Assembly (NCBI GenBank): GCA_900316455.1
Contig: ONCX01000021.1
Coordinates: 1-44,705 of the forward strand
Direction of reading: 5' to 3'
From: an uncultured Eubacteriales bacterium
Lineage (GTDB): Bacteria > Bacillota > Clostridia > Oscillospirales > Acutalibacteraceae
Length of the DNA: 44,705 bases
Under the pieces are notes generated by a model. The model did no database searches. It saw only the letters and a program-made list of their open reading frames with translations, and was not told the DNA's origin. Every line of letters begins with the position of its first letter. The stretch's first letter is position 1. Of the stretch, positions 27,123-36,105 are shown one piece after another. Made by a program: the position numbers and the translations under genes.

Positions 27123-27522
27123 TTATTCTGAATAAAAGTAAGTCTTGAATTATAATGGTCACATTGTATGCGTTTAAATCGGTTTGCTTTGGCATGTACG
27201 GCAGTTATTTCCGAGTGTTTTTGTAGTTTTGGGAAAATTCTACTATTTTAATAAAATTATTGTTGTTTATTAGCTGCAGTGTACAATTATTTTGCTGAAA
27301 ATTCTCAATAATGAGAATTAAGGTGAATATCAATCACTATTTTCTTTAAAAATCTTAAAAAACTAAGCATTACTTACAAAAAACAATTCGGCTTTATTAT
27401 TTTTTTATAAGAAATTTGCTAAAAATGCTTGCATTTTGGCGTTTGATTTGGTATTATATACACGTAACCATATGCTTTTTTGGTGATTACGGGTTATTAT
27501 TTCTTTTAGGAGTTGAAGCAAA
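27123..27522 (+). other. 400-base AT-rich intergenic region ahead of glgB
   Basis: Holds no coding frame. An inverted repeat AATTCTCA (27300-27307) with TGAGAATT (27312-27319) may be a pfkA terminator or an operator. The glgB promoter is at 27429-27457. Downstream of it, CGTAACCA (27461-27468) and TGGTGATTACG form an imperfect hairpin in the glgB leader. I see nothing matching a known riboswitch. Confidence 0.5.
27429..27457 (+). promoter_or_regulatory. Promoter of the glgB gene
   Basis: TTGCAT (27429-27434), 17 bases, TATTAT (27452-27457), 65 bases before the ATG at 27523. It probably starts the glycogen gene cluster. Confidence 0.7.
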
Positions 27523-29853
27523 ATGAGCAATGAAACCAATATCTCATCGGGAGGAAATCTGGCACAGCATCTTTTTTACGAAGGTAAAAATGTACGCGCT
27601 TACGAATATCTCGGTGCGCACCGTCAGAGCGACGGATCTGTAGTCTTCCGCACATGGGCGCCCAACGCAAAGTCCATTTCTGTTGTCGGTGATTTCAACG
27701 ACTGGAATCCGCAGGCAAATTATATGTACAAGTGCAACAGCGGCGGCGTGTGGGAATGTGAAATTCAGGGTGTAGCTGATTTTTGCGTTTATAAGTACTG
27801 CGTCGAGTCAAACTGGAACACAATGACCCAGAAGAGCGATCCTTATGGCTATCATTTTGAAACACGTCCGTCAAACGCGACACGTTTCTATGACATAGAG
27901 GGCTATGAGTGGAACGATCAGGAGTGGCGCGAAAAGCAGGTTCCGGATAAGCTTGACAAGCCTATGAACATCTATGAGATGCACGCTGGCTCCTGGAGAA
28001 CATACCCCGACGGAAATCCTTTCGGATATGTCAAGTTAGCGGAAGAGCTTGTTCCTTATCTCAAGGAAATGAATTACACACATGTGGAGCTTATGCCTAT
28101 GACAGAGTACCCCTATGACGGTTCCTGGGGTTATCAGGTCTGCGGCTACTATGCTCCGACGTCGCGTTACGGCGAGCCTAAGGACTTCATGAAGTTTATC
28201 GATATTCTCCACCAGAACGGCATCGGCGTTATCATGGACTGGGTTCCGGCTCACTTCCCGAAGGACGCTCACGGACTGTACCGCTTCGACGGCACGCCGA
28301 CATATGAATATTCCGACTGGCGCAAGGGCGAGCACAAGGAATGGGGTACATGCGTATTTGATTTCGGGCGCAATGAAGTCCGTTCGTTCCTTATTTCAAA
28401 CGCCCTCTTCTGGCTTGACAAATATCACATCGACGGTCTCCGCGTTGACGCTGTCGCCTCGATGCTTTACCTCGACTACAACCGCAACAACGGCGAATGG
28501 ATGCCCAATATTTACGGCGGTCACGAGAATCTTGAAGCTGTTGAATTCCTCAAGATGCTCAACACGGCTGTCAACAAATACTATCCGAACGCAATGATGA
28601 TCGCAGAGGAATCAACGGCATGGCCACAGGTTACAGGCAAGCCAGAGGATGGCGGTCTGGGCTTCACATTCAAGTGGAATATGGGCTGGATGAACGACTC
28701 TATCAGATACTTCTCGATGGATCCTGTCTATCGTTCGTATGACCACAATCTTCTTACATTCTCGCTGATGTATGCTTTCTCCGAGCATTTCGTTCTTGCG
28801 CTGTCCCATGATGAAGTGGTTTACGGCAAGGCGTCAATGCTGCAGAAAATGCCTGGCGATTACTGGCAGAAATTCGCCGGTCTGAGAGCCTTTATGACAT
28901 ACGTAATGGCTCACCCGGGCAAGAAACTCAGCTTTATGGGCGCAGAATTCGGTCAGTTTGACGAGTGGAACTATCAGAAGCAGCTCGACTGGAATCTTCT
29001 CGAATATCCGATGCACGCCAAGCTCAAGGAATTCAACAAACAGCTCAACAAATTCTATCTTGACCATCCCGAACTCTGGGAGGTTGACGGTTCATGGCAC
29101 GGTTTCCAGTGGATCGCTCTTGACGACTATCAGCAGAGCGTCATTAGCTTCCGCAGAATTGACAAGTTGGGCAATGAGCTTATCGCAATCTGCAACTTCT
29201 GCCCTGTCAGACGTGAAGGCTATCGCATAGGCGTTCCGGTACACGGCAGATACACCCAGATATTCTCCTCCGACGCTGCTGAATTCGGCGGCACAGGTGA
29301 AAACAACGGCACAGTAGCCAGCACAGAGGATATTCCGATGCATGATCAGGAGCAGTCCATCGCGGTCAATCTGCCGTCGCTTTCAGTTCAGTTCTATCAG
29401 CTTTCCGCAAGACTTCCCAAGAGACCCAAGCCGGTTGTAGAGGAAGAAGAGGAAGAAGCTGCCGAAACAGCCGAGACTTCCGAACCCGCTGAGACAGCTG
29501 AAGCAGCCGAACCCGCGGCAGAGCCGGCAGAAGAAAAGCCCGCTCCGAAGAAGCGTGCGTCAAAGGCAAAGAAGGAAGAACCCGCGGAAGCCGGGGAACC
29601 TGCGGCAGAGAAGCCCGCTCCGAAGAAAAATTCAAGAGCTAAGAAGGCTGACGCGCCCGCTGAGACGGCTTCAAAGAAGCGTACAACCAAGGCTAAGAAA
29701 GCCGACAGTGAAGAGCCTGCCGATAAGCCTGCTGCAAAGAAGCGCAGCACGAAAGCCAAGAATTCCGAGCCTGCTCCCGAAGCAAAGCCGGAAGCGGAAA
29801 CCGCTGCCGAAGCTCCGGCTGAGTCCGCGCCGGAAGCTCCCGCAGCAGAGTAA
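27523..29853 (+). CDS. glgB: 1,4-alpha-glucan branching enzyme with a histone-H1-like tail
   Basis: 776 residues. Makes alpha-1,6 branches in glycogen. A CBM48 domain (VVFRTWAPNAKSISVVGDFNDW) is followed by the GH13 catalytic barrel: VELMPMTEYPYDGSWGYQ, the nucleophile region DGLRVDAVASMLYLDY, the acid/base region MMIAEESTAWP and LSHDEVV. The enzyme core ends near residue 635. Residues 636-776 form a low-complexity tail rich in Ala, Glu, Pro and Lys, with acidic stretches and four basic blocks (KKRASKAKK, KKNSRAKK, KKRTTKAKK, KKRSTKAK) about 20-25 residues apart. That tail is foreign to known GlgB proteins and looks like a histone H1 C-terminus. First gene of glgB-glgC-glgD-glgA; the start follows TAGGAG. 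Confidence 0.96.
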   Translation: MSNETNISSGGNLAQHLFYEGKNVRAYEYLGAHRQSDGSVVFRTWAPNAKSISVVGDFNDWNPQANYMYKCNSGGVWECEIQGVADFCVYKYCVESNWNTMTQKSDPYGYHFETRPSNATRFYDIEGYEWNDQEWREKQVPDKLDKPMNIYEMHAGSWRTYPDGNPFGYVKLAEELVPYLKEMNYTHVELMPMTEYPYDGSWGYQVCGYYAPTSRYGEPKDFMKFIDILHQNGIGVIMDWVPAHFPKDAHGLYRFDGTPTYEYSDWRKGEHKEWGTCVFDFGRNEVRSFLISNALFWLDKYHIDGLRVDAVASMLYLDYNRNNGEWMPNIYGGHENLEAVEFLKMLNTAVNKYYPNAMMIAEESTAWPQVTGKPEDGGLGFTFKWNMGWMNDSIRYFSMDPVYRSYDHNLLTFSLMYAFSEHFVLALSHDEVVYGKASMLQKMPGDYWQKFAGLRAFMTYVMAHPGKKLSFMGAEFGQFDEWNYQKQLDWNLLEYPMHAKLKEFNKQLNKFYLDHPELWEVDGSWHGFQWIALDDYQQSVISFRRIDKLGNELIAICNFCPVRREGYRIGVPVHGRYTQIFSSDAAEFGGTGENNGTVASTEDIPMHDQEQSIAVNLPSLSVQFYQLSARLPKRPKPVVEEEEEEAAETAETSEPAETAEAAEPAAEPAEEKPAPKKRASKAKKEEPAEAGEPAAEKPAPKKNSRAKKADAPAETASKKRTTKAKKADSEEPADKPAAKKRSTKAKNSEPAPEAKPEAETAAEAPAESAPEAPAAE

Positions 29854-29941
29854 TTATTTGTAACGAATAGGCGTCATTATTCCGAACGGAAGAAACGTGG
29901 AAATAATAGCGCGTATAATCATAAGTAATATAAACAGCCAC

Positions 29942-29972
29942 GCAAGGCGGCGTTAAGACTGCGCTGCCTTGC
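29942..29972 (+). promoter_or_regulatory. Stem-loop in the glgB-glgC gap
   Basis: GCAAGGCGGCG (29942-29952) pairs with CGCTGCCTTGC (29962-29972) with one G-T pair and a 9-base loop. No T run follows, so it is not a standard terminator; it could be an mRNA processing or stability element between the two genes. Confidence 0.4.
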
Positions 29973-30043
29973 AGTGCTGTATGCAGACTGAATTAAAATA
30001 TTGAATAAACTCTAAATGCGATACGCAAGGAGGAATAAAAAAC

Positions 30044-31261
30044 ATGTATCCAAAGCAAGAATGTATTGCAATGCTGCTTGCAGGCGGTCAGGGCAGCAGA
30101 CTATACGCTCTGACCAAGAGAATTGCAAAGCCCGCAGTACCGTTTGGAGGCAAATACAGAATCATAGATTTCCCGCTGTCCAACTGTGTCAATTCAGGCA
30201 TTGACACTGTCGGTGTTCTGACGCAGTATCAGCCCCTCGTGCTCAACGATTATCTCGGCAACGGTCAGCCTTGGGATCTTGATACAATGTATGGCGGAGT
30301 TCACGCTCTCCCGCCATATCAGGGAACTCACGGCGCGGACTGGTACAAGGGTACTGCCAACGCGATTTATCAGAATATTCCGTTTATCGAGAGATACAAT
30401 CCCGATTATGTGGTAATACTTTCAGGCGACCATATCTATAAGATGGATTACTCGGAGATGCTCGCGTTCCACAAGTCCCACAAGGCAGCCTGCACAATCG
30501 CAGCCTATCAGGTTCCGATGGAAGAAGCCTCCCGCTTCGGCATTCTCAACTGCAACGAGGACGGTTCCATTTACGAATTCGATGAAAAGCCAAAGGTGCC
30601 GAAGAGCAATAACGCTTCCATGGGTATCTATATTTTCAGTTGGGATAAGCTCCGCAAATATCTCGAAATGGACGAAGCAAATCCCAACAGCAGCAATGAC
30701 TTCGGCAAGGACGTGCTTCCCGCTATGCTCAACGCGGGCGAGAAGATGGTCGCGTGGAAGTTCGAGGGCTACTGGAAGGACGTCGGAACCATAGATTCTC
30801 TCTGGGAAGCCAACATGGATCTGCTTGATCCTAACGATCCGCTCAACATGTCGGATCCGTCATGGAGAATATTCACCCGCAATCCTGTAATGCCGCCTCA
30901 TTATATAGGCAAGAACGCTGTCTGCCAGAATTCACTTGTAACCGAGGGCTGCATGGTTAACGGCACGCTTGAATTCTCAATTCTTTTTGAGGGCGTTCAG
31001 GTTGAAACAGGAGCAAAGGTCACCGAATCCATTATTATGCCTGGCGCAAAGATAATGGAGGGCGCGGTCGTTCAGTTTGCCATTGTAGCCGAAGACGCGG
31101 TTATAGAACCCGGCGCAGTCGTAGGCGAACGTCCCGAGGAAATGGAAAACAGAGATGACTGGGGCATTGCCGTTATAGGCGGCGGCGTCAAGGTTGGCGC
31201 CAACGCTGTTGTTAAGGCAAAGGCAATGGTCGAAGAGGATATTCCGGAGGTGACAAAATAA
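30044..31261 (+). CDS. glgC: Glucose-1-phosphate adenylyltransferase, catalytic subunit
   Basis: 405 residues. Makes ADP-glucose from glucose 1-phosphate and ATP. Catalytic and binding motifs are intact: [14 protein letters not shown] (nucleotide loop) near residue 11, [32 protein letters not shown] and FDEKP. The C-terminal left-handed beta-helix follows ([15 protein letters not shown], then hexapeptide-like repeats). The start follows AGGAGG. The stop overlaps the glgD start by one base, matching a GlgC-GlgD hetero-oligomer made in equal amounts. Confidence 0.97.
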   Translation: MYPKQECIAMLLAGGQGSRLYALTKRIAKPAVPFGGKYRIIDFPLSNCVNSGIDTVGVLTQYQPLVLNDYLGNGQPWDLDTMYGGVHALPPYQGTHGADWYKGTANAIYQNIPFIERYNPDYVVILSGDHIYKMDYSEMLAFHKSHKAACTIAAYQVPMEEASRFGILNCNEDGSIYEFDEKPKVPKSNNASMGIYIFSWDKLRKYLEMDEANPNSSNDFGKDVLPAMLNAGEKMVAWKFEGYWKDVGTIDSLWEANMDLLDPNDPLNMSDPSWRIFTRNPVMPPHYIGKNAVCQNSLVTEGCMVNGTLEFSILFEGVQVETGAKVTESIIMPGAKIMEGAVVQFAIVAEDAVIEPGAVVGERPEEMENRDDWGIAVIGGGVKVGANAVVKAKAMVEEDIPEVTK

Positions 31262-32376
31262 TGAGAGGAAATAACGTAGTAGGTATCATTTTTTCCAATA
31301 TGCATGACGATACCATGCAGCAGGTCACCAATATTAGAACATTCGGTTCTGTGCCGTTTGGCGGCAGATACCGCACGATAGACTTCCCGCTTTCCAATAT
31401 GGTTAATTCCGGAGTCAACAAGGTTGGCGTCATCACCAAGAGCAACTACCAGTCGCTTATGGATCACCTTGGCTCAGGCAAGGCGTGGGATCTCTCCAGA
31501 AAGAGAGAGGGTCTGTTCATTCTGCCTCCTTTCGGAAACGGAAATCAGATGTACAATAACCGCATCGAGGCGCTCGACGGCATTTCCAGCTTTTTGAGAA
31601 ACTGCAATGAGGAATATGTCATTCTGGCGGACTGCGATATGATCTGCAATCTCGACTTCAAGAAGGTGCTCGACGCGCATCTTGACAACAACGCTGATAT
31701 CACCATAGTATATAAAAACAGCGAAATGCCTGCAGACCTCAGCGAACCGGTAGTGCTTGAGCTTAACGGTCAGGATAAGGTCACCGATATGATTGTCGGC
31801 GTGCAGAAGGGCGAAAAGGTAAGCTGGAGCATGGGCATTTATGTCATGAAGAAGGCATTTCTCCAGAAGACCATAACCGAAGCTGTCAGCAGAAACCGCA
31901 GCAACTTTATCCGCGATATACTTCAGAGAGGCGTGCTTGAAAACAAGATTTACGGCTACAGATTTGAAGGCTATGTCGGTACGCTTGATTCCATGCAGTC
32001 GTACTTCAATGTAAACATGGATCTGATGAAGTGGGATGTGCTGAGAGACCTCTTCAATCCCATGCGTCCCATCTACACCAAGGAAAGAGACGAAATGCCG
32101 ACCAGATACGGTCTCGGCTCTGTTGTAACCAATTCCCTGATAGCCGACGGCTGTGTTATCGAGGGCGAGGTTGAGAACTGCGTGCTCTTCCGCGGCGTTC
32201 ACGTCGGCAAGGGCTCCAAGCTTTCAAACTGCATCATCATGCAGGACACCGTTATAGGTGATAATACCGTGCTCACTTATCTTGTCAGCGACAAGGACGT
32301 GACATTCAGTGACGGCAAAGCAATGATAGGCACCGATTCCTACCCGATTTACGTTTCCAAGGGCAGCGTGGTGTGA
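31261..32376 (+). CDS. glgD: Glucose-1-phosphate adenylyltransferase, GlgD subunit
   Basis: 371 residues. A GlgC paralogue in which the nucleotide-loop glycines are gone (FSNMHDDTMQQVTNIR in place of LAGGQGSRL), while VPFGGRYRTIDFPLSN and the C-terminal beta-helix remain. In Bacillus and relatives GlgD is the modifying partner of GlgC, almost inactive alone but raising the activity of the complex. The one-base overlap with glgC supports this partnership. Confidence 0.95.
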   Translation: MRGNNVVGIIFSNMHDDTMQQVTNIRTFGSVPFGGRYRTIDFPLSNMVNSGVNKVGVITKSNYQSLMDHLGSGKAWDLSRKREGLFILPPFGNGNQMYNNRIEALDGISSFLRNCNEEYVILADCDMICNLDFKKVLDAHLDNNADITIVYKNSEMPADLSEPVVLELNGQDKVTDMIVGVQKGEKVSWSMGIYVMKKAFLQKTITEAVSRNRSNFIRDILQRGVLENKIYGYRFEGYVGTLDSMQSYFNVNMDLMKWDVLRDLFNPMRPIYTKERDEMPTRYGLGSVVTNSLIADGCVIEGEVENCVLFRGVHVGKGSKLSNCIIMQDTVIGDNTVLTYLVSDKDVTFSDGKAMIGTDSYPIYVSKGSVV

Positions 32377-32422
32377 TTAAATTCAAACCGCTGCACAGAT
32401 CTCGATAAGGACGGTTTTTGAT

Positions 32423-33853
32423 ATGAGAGTTTTGTATGTAACAAGCGAGGCTATGCCTTTTGCATATTCCGGCGGACTTGCCGAGGTTGCGGGCTGTCTC
32501 CCATACGCTTTGCGTCAGCGACTTGTGACGTGCCGCGTGGTAATGCCGCTTTATGAAGGAATTCCGCAGGAGCTTAAAGACAGCATGAAGTTTGTTGTCA
32601 GTCTTTCCGTACCGGTTGCGTGGAGACGGCAGTATTGCGGCGTTTTCGAGGCGAGATACAAGGGCATAGATTATTATTTTATCGACAATCAGTATTATTT
32701 CAAGCGCAAGGGATATTACGGACATTATGACGACGCTGAGAGATTTGCGTTTTTCTCACGCGCAGTGCTGGAAATGCTTCCCTATGTGGATTATAAGCCG
32801 GATATCATTCATGCAAACGACTGGCAGACCGCGCTCGTGCCTGTATTCTATCATCTATTCTATTCAAAGAACGAATGGTTTTTCGGCACGCGCACAGTAT
32901 TCACTATTCACAATATTCAGTACCAAGGCAAGTACGGTATGGAAATTGTGGAAGAAGTGCTGGGAATTCCTGAGGAAGACAAGGGAATCGTTGAATTCGA
33001 CGGCAATATCAATCTGCTCAAGGGCGCAATCGAAACTGCGAATATCGTCACAACAAGCAGCCAGACTTACGCCGAGGAGCTTCGTGATCCGTGGTTCTCA
33101 TTCGGACTGGATTCCATAATCCGTGACAGATGGTCAAAGATAAGGGGAATTCTCAACGGACTTGACACGACGGCTTACAATCCCGAAACCGACATGATGA
33201 CATACGCTCAGTACGGCGACGATTCATTCATCAAGGGCAAGGGAATAAACAAGCGCGAGCTTCAGCGCAGGCTCTTCCTTCCGGAGCGCAAGGACGTTCC
33301 GATGATAGGCATGGTAAGCAGCATGATCACGCCAAAGGGCATGGATATCCTGCGCGATGTGCTTGAGGAACTGCTGCAATATGCCGACGTTCAGTTTGTA
33401 ATTCTCGGCTCCGGCGATTGGGAATATGAAGAGTATTTCAGACAGATGCAGGAGAAGTACCGTGACAAGTTTGTTGCGTGCTTTGGATTCATTCCGGAGC
33501 TTGCGCGTAAGATTTACGCGGCGAGCGACATATTCCTTGTTCCGTCAAAGCAAGCCCCGGGTTCGACCTCGCAAATGGTTGCGCTGCGCTATGGCAGCAT
33601 TCCGATTGTGCGAGAGACGGGCGCTCTGCGCGACACCGTTTCGGACAGCGCCGACGGATATGGCAACGGATTTGTGTTCCAGGCATATAACGGCAGAGAG
33701 ATGCTCAACGCGATTTATCGCGCACTTAGCGGCTATTCGCACCGTGAGGGCTGGTGGATTCTTGTCCGTAGAGCAATGAACTGCGACAACAGCTGGAAGA
33801 AGAGGGCAAAGCAGTACCACAATCTGTACAAGGAATTGCTTAATGAAGAGTAA
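32423..33853 (+). CDS. glgA: Glycogen synthase-like protein (GT5) with altered active-site residues
   Basis: 476 residues, normal GlgA length, with a complete GT5/GT-B layout (HANDWQTALVPVF, FTIHNIQYQGKYG, the region near 300 and ALRYGSIPIVRETGALRDTV). Several residues that are key in E. coli GlgA differ: the Lys15 of the KTGGL motif is Tyr15 (YSGGL), Arg300 is Ser300 (VSSMITPKG, Lys305 kept), and the FEPCG loop with catalytic Glu377 and Cys379 reads QAPGS (Ala378 and Gly380). It may be weak, inactive, or a regulatory or different-specificity paralogue; another GlgA elsewhere in the genome would support that. Last gene of the glycogen cluster, 46 bases after glgD, followed by a terminator. 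Confidence 0.88.
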   Translation: MRVLYVTSEAMPFAYSGGLAEVAGCLPYALRQRLVTCRVVMPLYEGIPQELKDSMKFVVSLSVPVAWRRQYCGVFEARYKGIDYYFIDNQYYFKRKGYYGHYDDAERFAFFSRAVLEMLPYVDYKPDIIHANDWQTALVPVFYHLFYSKNEWFFGTRTVFTIHNIQYQGKYGMEIVEEVLGIPEEDKGIVEFDGNINLLKGAIETANIVTTSSQTYAEELRDPWFSFGLDSIIRDRWSKIRGILNGLDTTAYNPETDMMTYAQYGDDSFIKGKGINKRELQRRLFLPERKDVPMIGMVSSMITPKGMDILRDVLEELLQYADVQFVILGSGDWEYEEYFRQMQEKYRDKFVACFGFIPELARKIYAASDIFLVPSKQAPGSTSQMVALRYGSIPIVRETGALRDTVSDSADGYGNGFVFQAYNGREMLNAIYRALSGYSHREGWWILVRRAMNCDNSWKKRAKQYHNLYKELLNEE

Positions 33854-33876
33854 TTCCCGCGTTTAAAAGCTAATTC

Positions 33877-33922
33877 GCCGTGCGGGCATTCGGCATTTGT
33901 CGGATTCCGCACGGCTTTTTTC
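33877..33922 (+). terminator. Intrinsic terminator of the glycogen cluster
   Basis: GCCGTGCGG (33877-33885) pairs with CCGCACGGC (33907-33915), followed by six T. Confidence 0.9.
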
Positions 33923-33952
33923 TGCGGGAATGTGTAGTTTGTTTGAGCAATA

Positions 33953-33981
33953 TTGACAATGGATTTTTGTGAGCCTATAAT
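33953..33981 (+). promoter_or_regulatory. Promoter of the MBL-fold gene
   Basis: Perfect TTGACA (33953-33958), 17 bases, perfect TATAAT (33976-33981), about 60 bases before the ATG at 34040. Confidence 0.9.
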
Positions 33982-34039
33982 TACAATAGTTGCGTTTTGA
34001 TATTGTAGAAATTTCATAAAATGAAAGAGTGTCAGATAA

Positions 34040-34852
34040 ATGAAAATCCATCAGATAAAAATTGATTTCAATGTGACGGAGGAAATCAAGCGCTTTGTTT
34101 ATGTTTACTTGATTGAAGAATCATGCTGCTATCTCATTGATTCCGGCGTTTACGGAGCGGAGGAGCGGATTGAGGCATATATGAAAGGAATCGGGCGCGA
34201 GGTTTCTGAAATAAAGGGTATTTTCCTGACGCACGCGCACCCTGATCACATTGGGACAGCCGCATTTTTCCGTGAGAAGACGGGGTGCAAAATATACGCG
34301 AGCGAGGGAGAAAAACCGTGGATAGAGGACATTGACCTACAGTTCCGCGAGAGACCTATTCCGAATTTCTATAAACTTGCGGGAAGGTCTGTAACTGTTG
34401 ACGTTACCGTAAAGGACGGAGACATATTTGAGCTGGAGCCGGGACTTGCGATAGAGTGCATACGGACGGCGGGGCATTCTGCGGATGGAATGTCATACTG
34501 TGTGAGCAGCTTTATGTTTATTGGCGACGCCGTGCCGGTTAAGAATGAAATTCCGATTTTTATTAACGAGCGGGCGCAAAGGGAGACGCTTGATTTATTA
34601 GAGAAAATTAAAGGCACTGAAGCCTTCTGTCCTGCTTGGGACAAGACGTATGACGCGGTTCTGATGAAGAACAGGCTGAATGAGGCAAGAGAACTGATTG
34701 ACACGCTGAAAGCTGCTGTCGTCCGCCGCGATGACGGCTGTCCGCTTCAGGAGCTTGCACTAAGGGTGTGCGAAAGCCTGCAAATGCCGCAACTGATGGG
34801 AAATCCACTGTTTGCCGGTACAATTGACTGTCTGAGGGAGAGGAAGGTCTGA
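34040..34852 (+). CDS. Metallo-beta-lactamase-fold hydrolase
   Basis: 270 residues. The metal-binding motif is THAHPDHIG near residue 69; further ligands are the His in TAGHSADGMSY and the Asp in FIGDAVPV. Family members are hydrolases of many kinds (glyoxalase II-like, lactonase, nuclease or redox enzymes); the substrate cannot be told from the sequence. The ribosome-binding site is weak (GAAAGAG). The next gene (DUF1330) starts 2 bases after its stop. Confidence 0.9.
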   Translation: MKIHQIKIDFNVTEEIKRFVYVYLIEESCCYLIDSGVYGAEERIEAYMKGIGREVSEIKGIFLTHAHPDHIGTAAFFREKTGCKIYASEGEKPWIEDIDLQFRERPIPNFYKLAGRSVTVDVTVKDGDIFELEPGLAIECIRTAGHSADGMSYCVSSFMFIGDAVPVKNEIPIFINERAQRETLDLLEKIKGTEAFCPAWDKTYDAVLMKNRLNEARELIDTLKAAVVRRDDGCPLQELALRVCESLQMPQLMGNPLFAGTIDCLRERKV

Positions 34853-34853
34853 G

Positions 34854-35147
34854 ATGAGCTGTTTTTTTATGATCGACGTTTATATTGACGGAGAACGCGG
34901 CAGGGGCATGTACGACAGCTATATCCGTAAGGTCAGACCTATTGTGGAGCGCTTCGGCGGAAGATACCTCGTCCGGACGGAAAACGTATTTTCATTAAGC
35001 CCGTCAAGAAATCCGCAGAGGGTAATTCTTATCGAATTTCCGGATCGGGAAGCGTTAAACGCCTGCTTTTCGTCAGATGAATATAAGGCTATAGCGGGTG
35101 AAAGAGAGAGCAGTGTCGATGCCCGCGCCGTTATTGCGGAAGGATAA
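34854..35147 (+). CDS. DUF1330 family protein
   Basis: 97 residues. The pattern MYDSYIRKVRPIVERFGGRYLVR, then RVILIEFPDREALNACFSSDEYKAI, matches the DUF1330 ferredoxin-like fold. No catalytic role is known for the family. It starts 2 bases after the MBL gene, so it is the second gene of that operon, followed by a terminator shared with the convergent XRE gene. Confidence 0.88.
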   Translation: MSCFFMIDVYIDGERGRGMYDSYIRKVRPIVERFGGRYLVRTENVFSLSPSRNPQRVILIEFPDREALNACFSSDEYKAIAGERESSVDARAVIAEG

Positions 35148-35151
35148 AATA

Positions 35152-35193
35152 AAAAGCAGACCCGAACCCGTAAAGGCGAGTCTGCTTTTATTT
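35152..35193. terminator. Bidirectional terminator between DUF1330 and the XRE regulator
   Basis: AAAAGCAGACCCG (35152-35164) pairs with CGAGTCTGCTTTT (35177-35189) with one mismatch; T-rich on both sides. Its right edge overlaps the stop codon of the minus-strand regulator. Confidence 0.85.
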
Positions 35194-35889
35194 CTTATCC
35201 TTGTTAAAATCCATAGCGTTTTCAGCGTTTCTTATGAGATTCATGAGAGAAGAAGCGTAAAGCTGGTAATCAGAGCTGAGACTGTCGAACGACATACTGA
35301 GCGGCTGAGTGTCGGATACCGGCTTCATTCCGTCTGTTTCCCTGCCTGATACGAGCGAATTTATGCGCGATTCCGTCAAGCTCATCGACGCGTCGGAGAA
35401 GCCCTTGAACGCGTTTTCTGATACGGAGAAAAAGCTGGACGAATTCTGCGAATTTGCAGAATACAGAATACGGAATATTTTATACACCGCAATCATCTGG
35501 TAGACAGAGATCTGATTGGTGAGATCGTTGTTGTCAAGCTTCTGGAGCAGATCAAATATTATGTTGAGTGAATTTGCGATAAGCTTTTTATTAAGTACGG
35601 GCAGGGTAGAGCCTTTCATCATACTGTCGTCAGCGTTTTCCGGCTCAGGGATGTCATTGACAGTAAGCCTTGCGCCGGTGCGTTCCGAGGTTCTGCCAAG
35701 GAGGTAATCACACGATACTCCGTAATAGTCCGCAATTTTTATCAGGAAATCCAGACCGCATTCCCTTGCGCCGCGTTCATAATGAGAGAGAAGAGCCTGG
35801 GAAATGTTGAGGTCGCGGGCGGCGTCCTTTTGTGTGATATTGCGTTCGGTACGAAGCAGTGTAATAATCCGCGGGAAGCTGTCATTCAC
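35188..35889 (-). CDS. XRE-family transcriptional regulator
   Basis: 233 residues from GTG 35889, with GAGGTG nine bases upstream. An HTH_3 domain at about residues 6-65 (LLRTERNITQKDAARDLNISQALLSHYERG, then DYYGVSCDYLLGR) is followed by a C-terminal region of about 165 residues that looks helical and matches no sensor domain I know. It lies divergent to the histidine-phosphatase gene, and a palindrome sits in its promoter, suggesting autoregulation. Targets unknown. Confidence 0.9.
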   Translation of the reverse strand: MNDSFPRIITLLRTERNITQKDAARDLNISQALLSHYERGARECGLDFLIKIADYYGVSCDYLLGRTSERTGARLTVNDIPEPENADDSMMKGSTLPVLNKKLIANSLNIIFDLLQKLDNNDLTNQISVYQMIAVYKIFRILYSANSQNSSSFFSVSENAFKGFSDASMSLTESRINSLVSGRETDGMKPVSDTQPLSMSFDSLSSDYQLYASSLMNLIRNAENAMDFNKDKK

Positions 35890-35924
35890 CTGTATCTCAC
35901 CTCGATTGCTTTATAAGGATAATG

Positions 35925-35952
35925 AAACGCTGAATTATATTTTTCAGCGTTT
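35925..35952. promoter_or_regulatory. Palindrome over the -10 of the XRE gene (candidate operator)
   Basis: AAACGCTGAA (35925-35934) and TTCAGCGTTT (35943-35952) are perfect inverted repeats with an 8-base centre. On the minus strand the centre holds TATAAT (35934-35939), a good -10 for the regulator. A dimeric HTH protein bound here would block its own promoter. The matching -35 (TTAATT) is poor. Confidence 0.5.
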
Positions 35953-35965
35953 TCTTAATTAATAC

Positions 35966-35994
35966 TTGATTATATTTATTATTGAAGCTATAAT
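35966..35994 (+). promoter_or_regulatory. Promoter of the histidine-phosphatase gene
   Basis: TTGATT (35966-35971), 17 bases, TATAAT (35989-35994). It leaves a leader of about 105 bases before the ATG at 36106. Confidence 0.65.
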
Positions 35995-36105
35995 ATAAAG
36001 AAAAGGTGTTCCGGATTTGTTTGACCCGAATAACATAAATGATATCATAAACCGGTAGTTATTTCAAGAGTTAATTACAATAATTTGTTATTTGGAGGAA
36101 GCTTT

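Noticed and set aside
29397-29759. Open frames opposite and beside the GlgB tail
   Set aside because: They come from the repeated Ala/Glu/Lys codons of the tail; no start signals.
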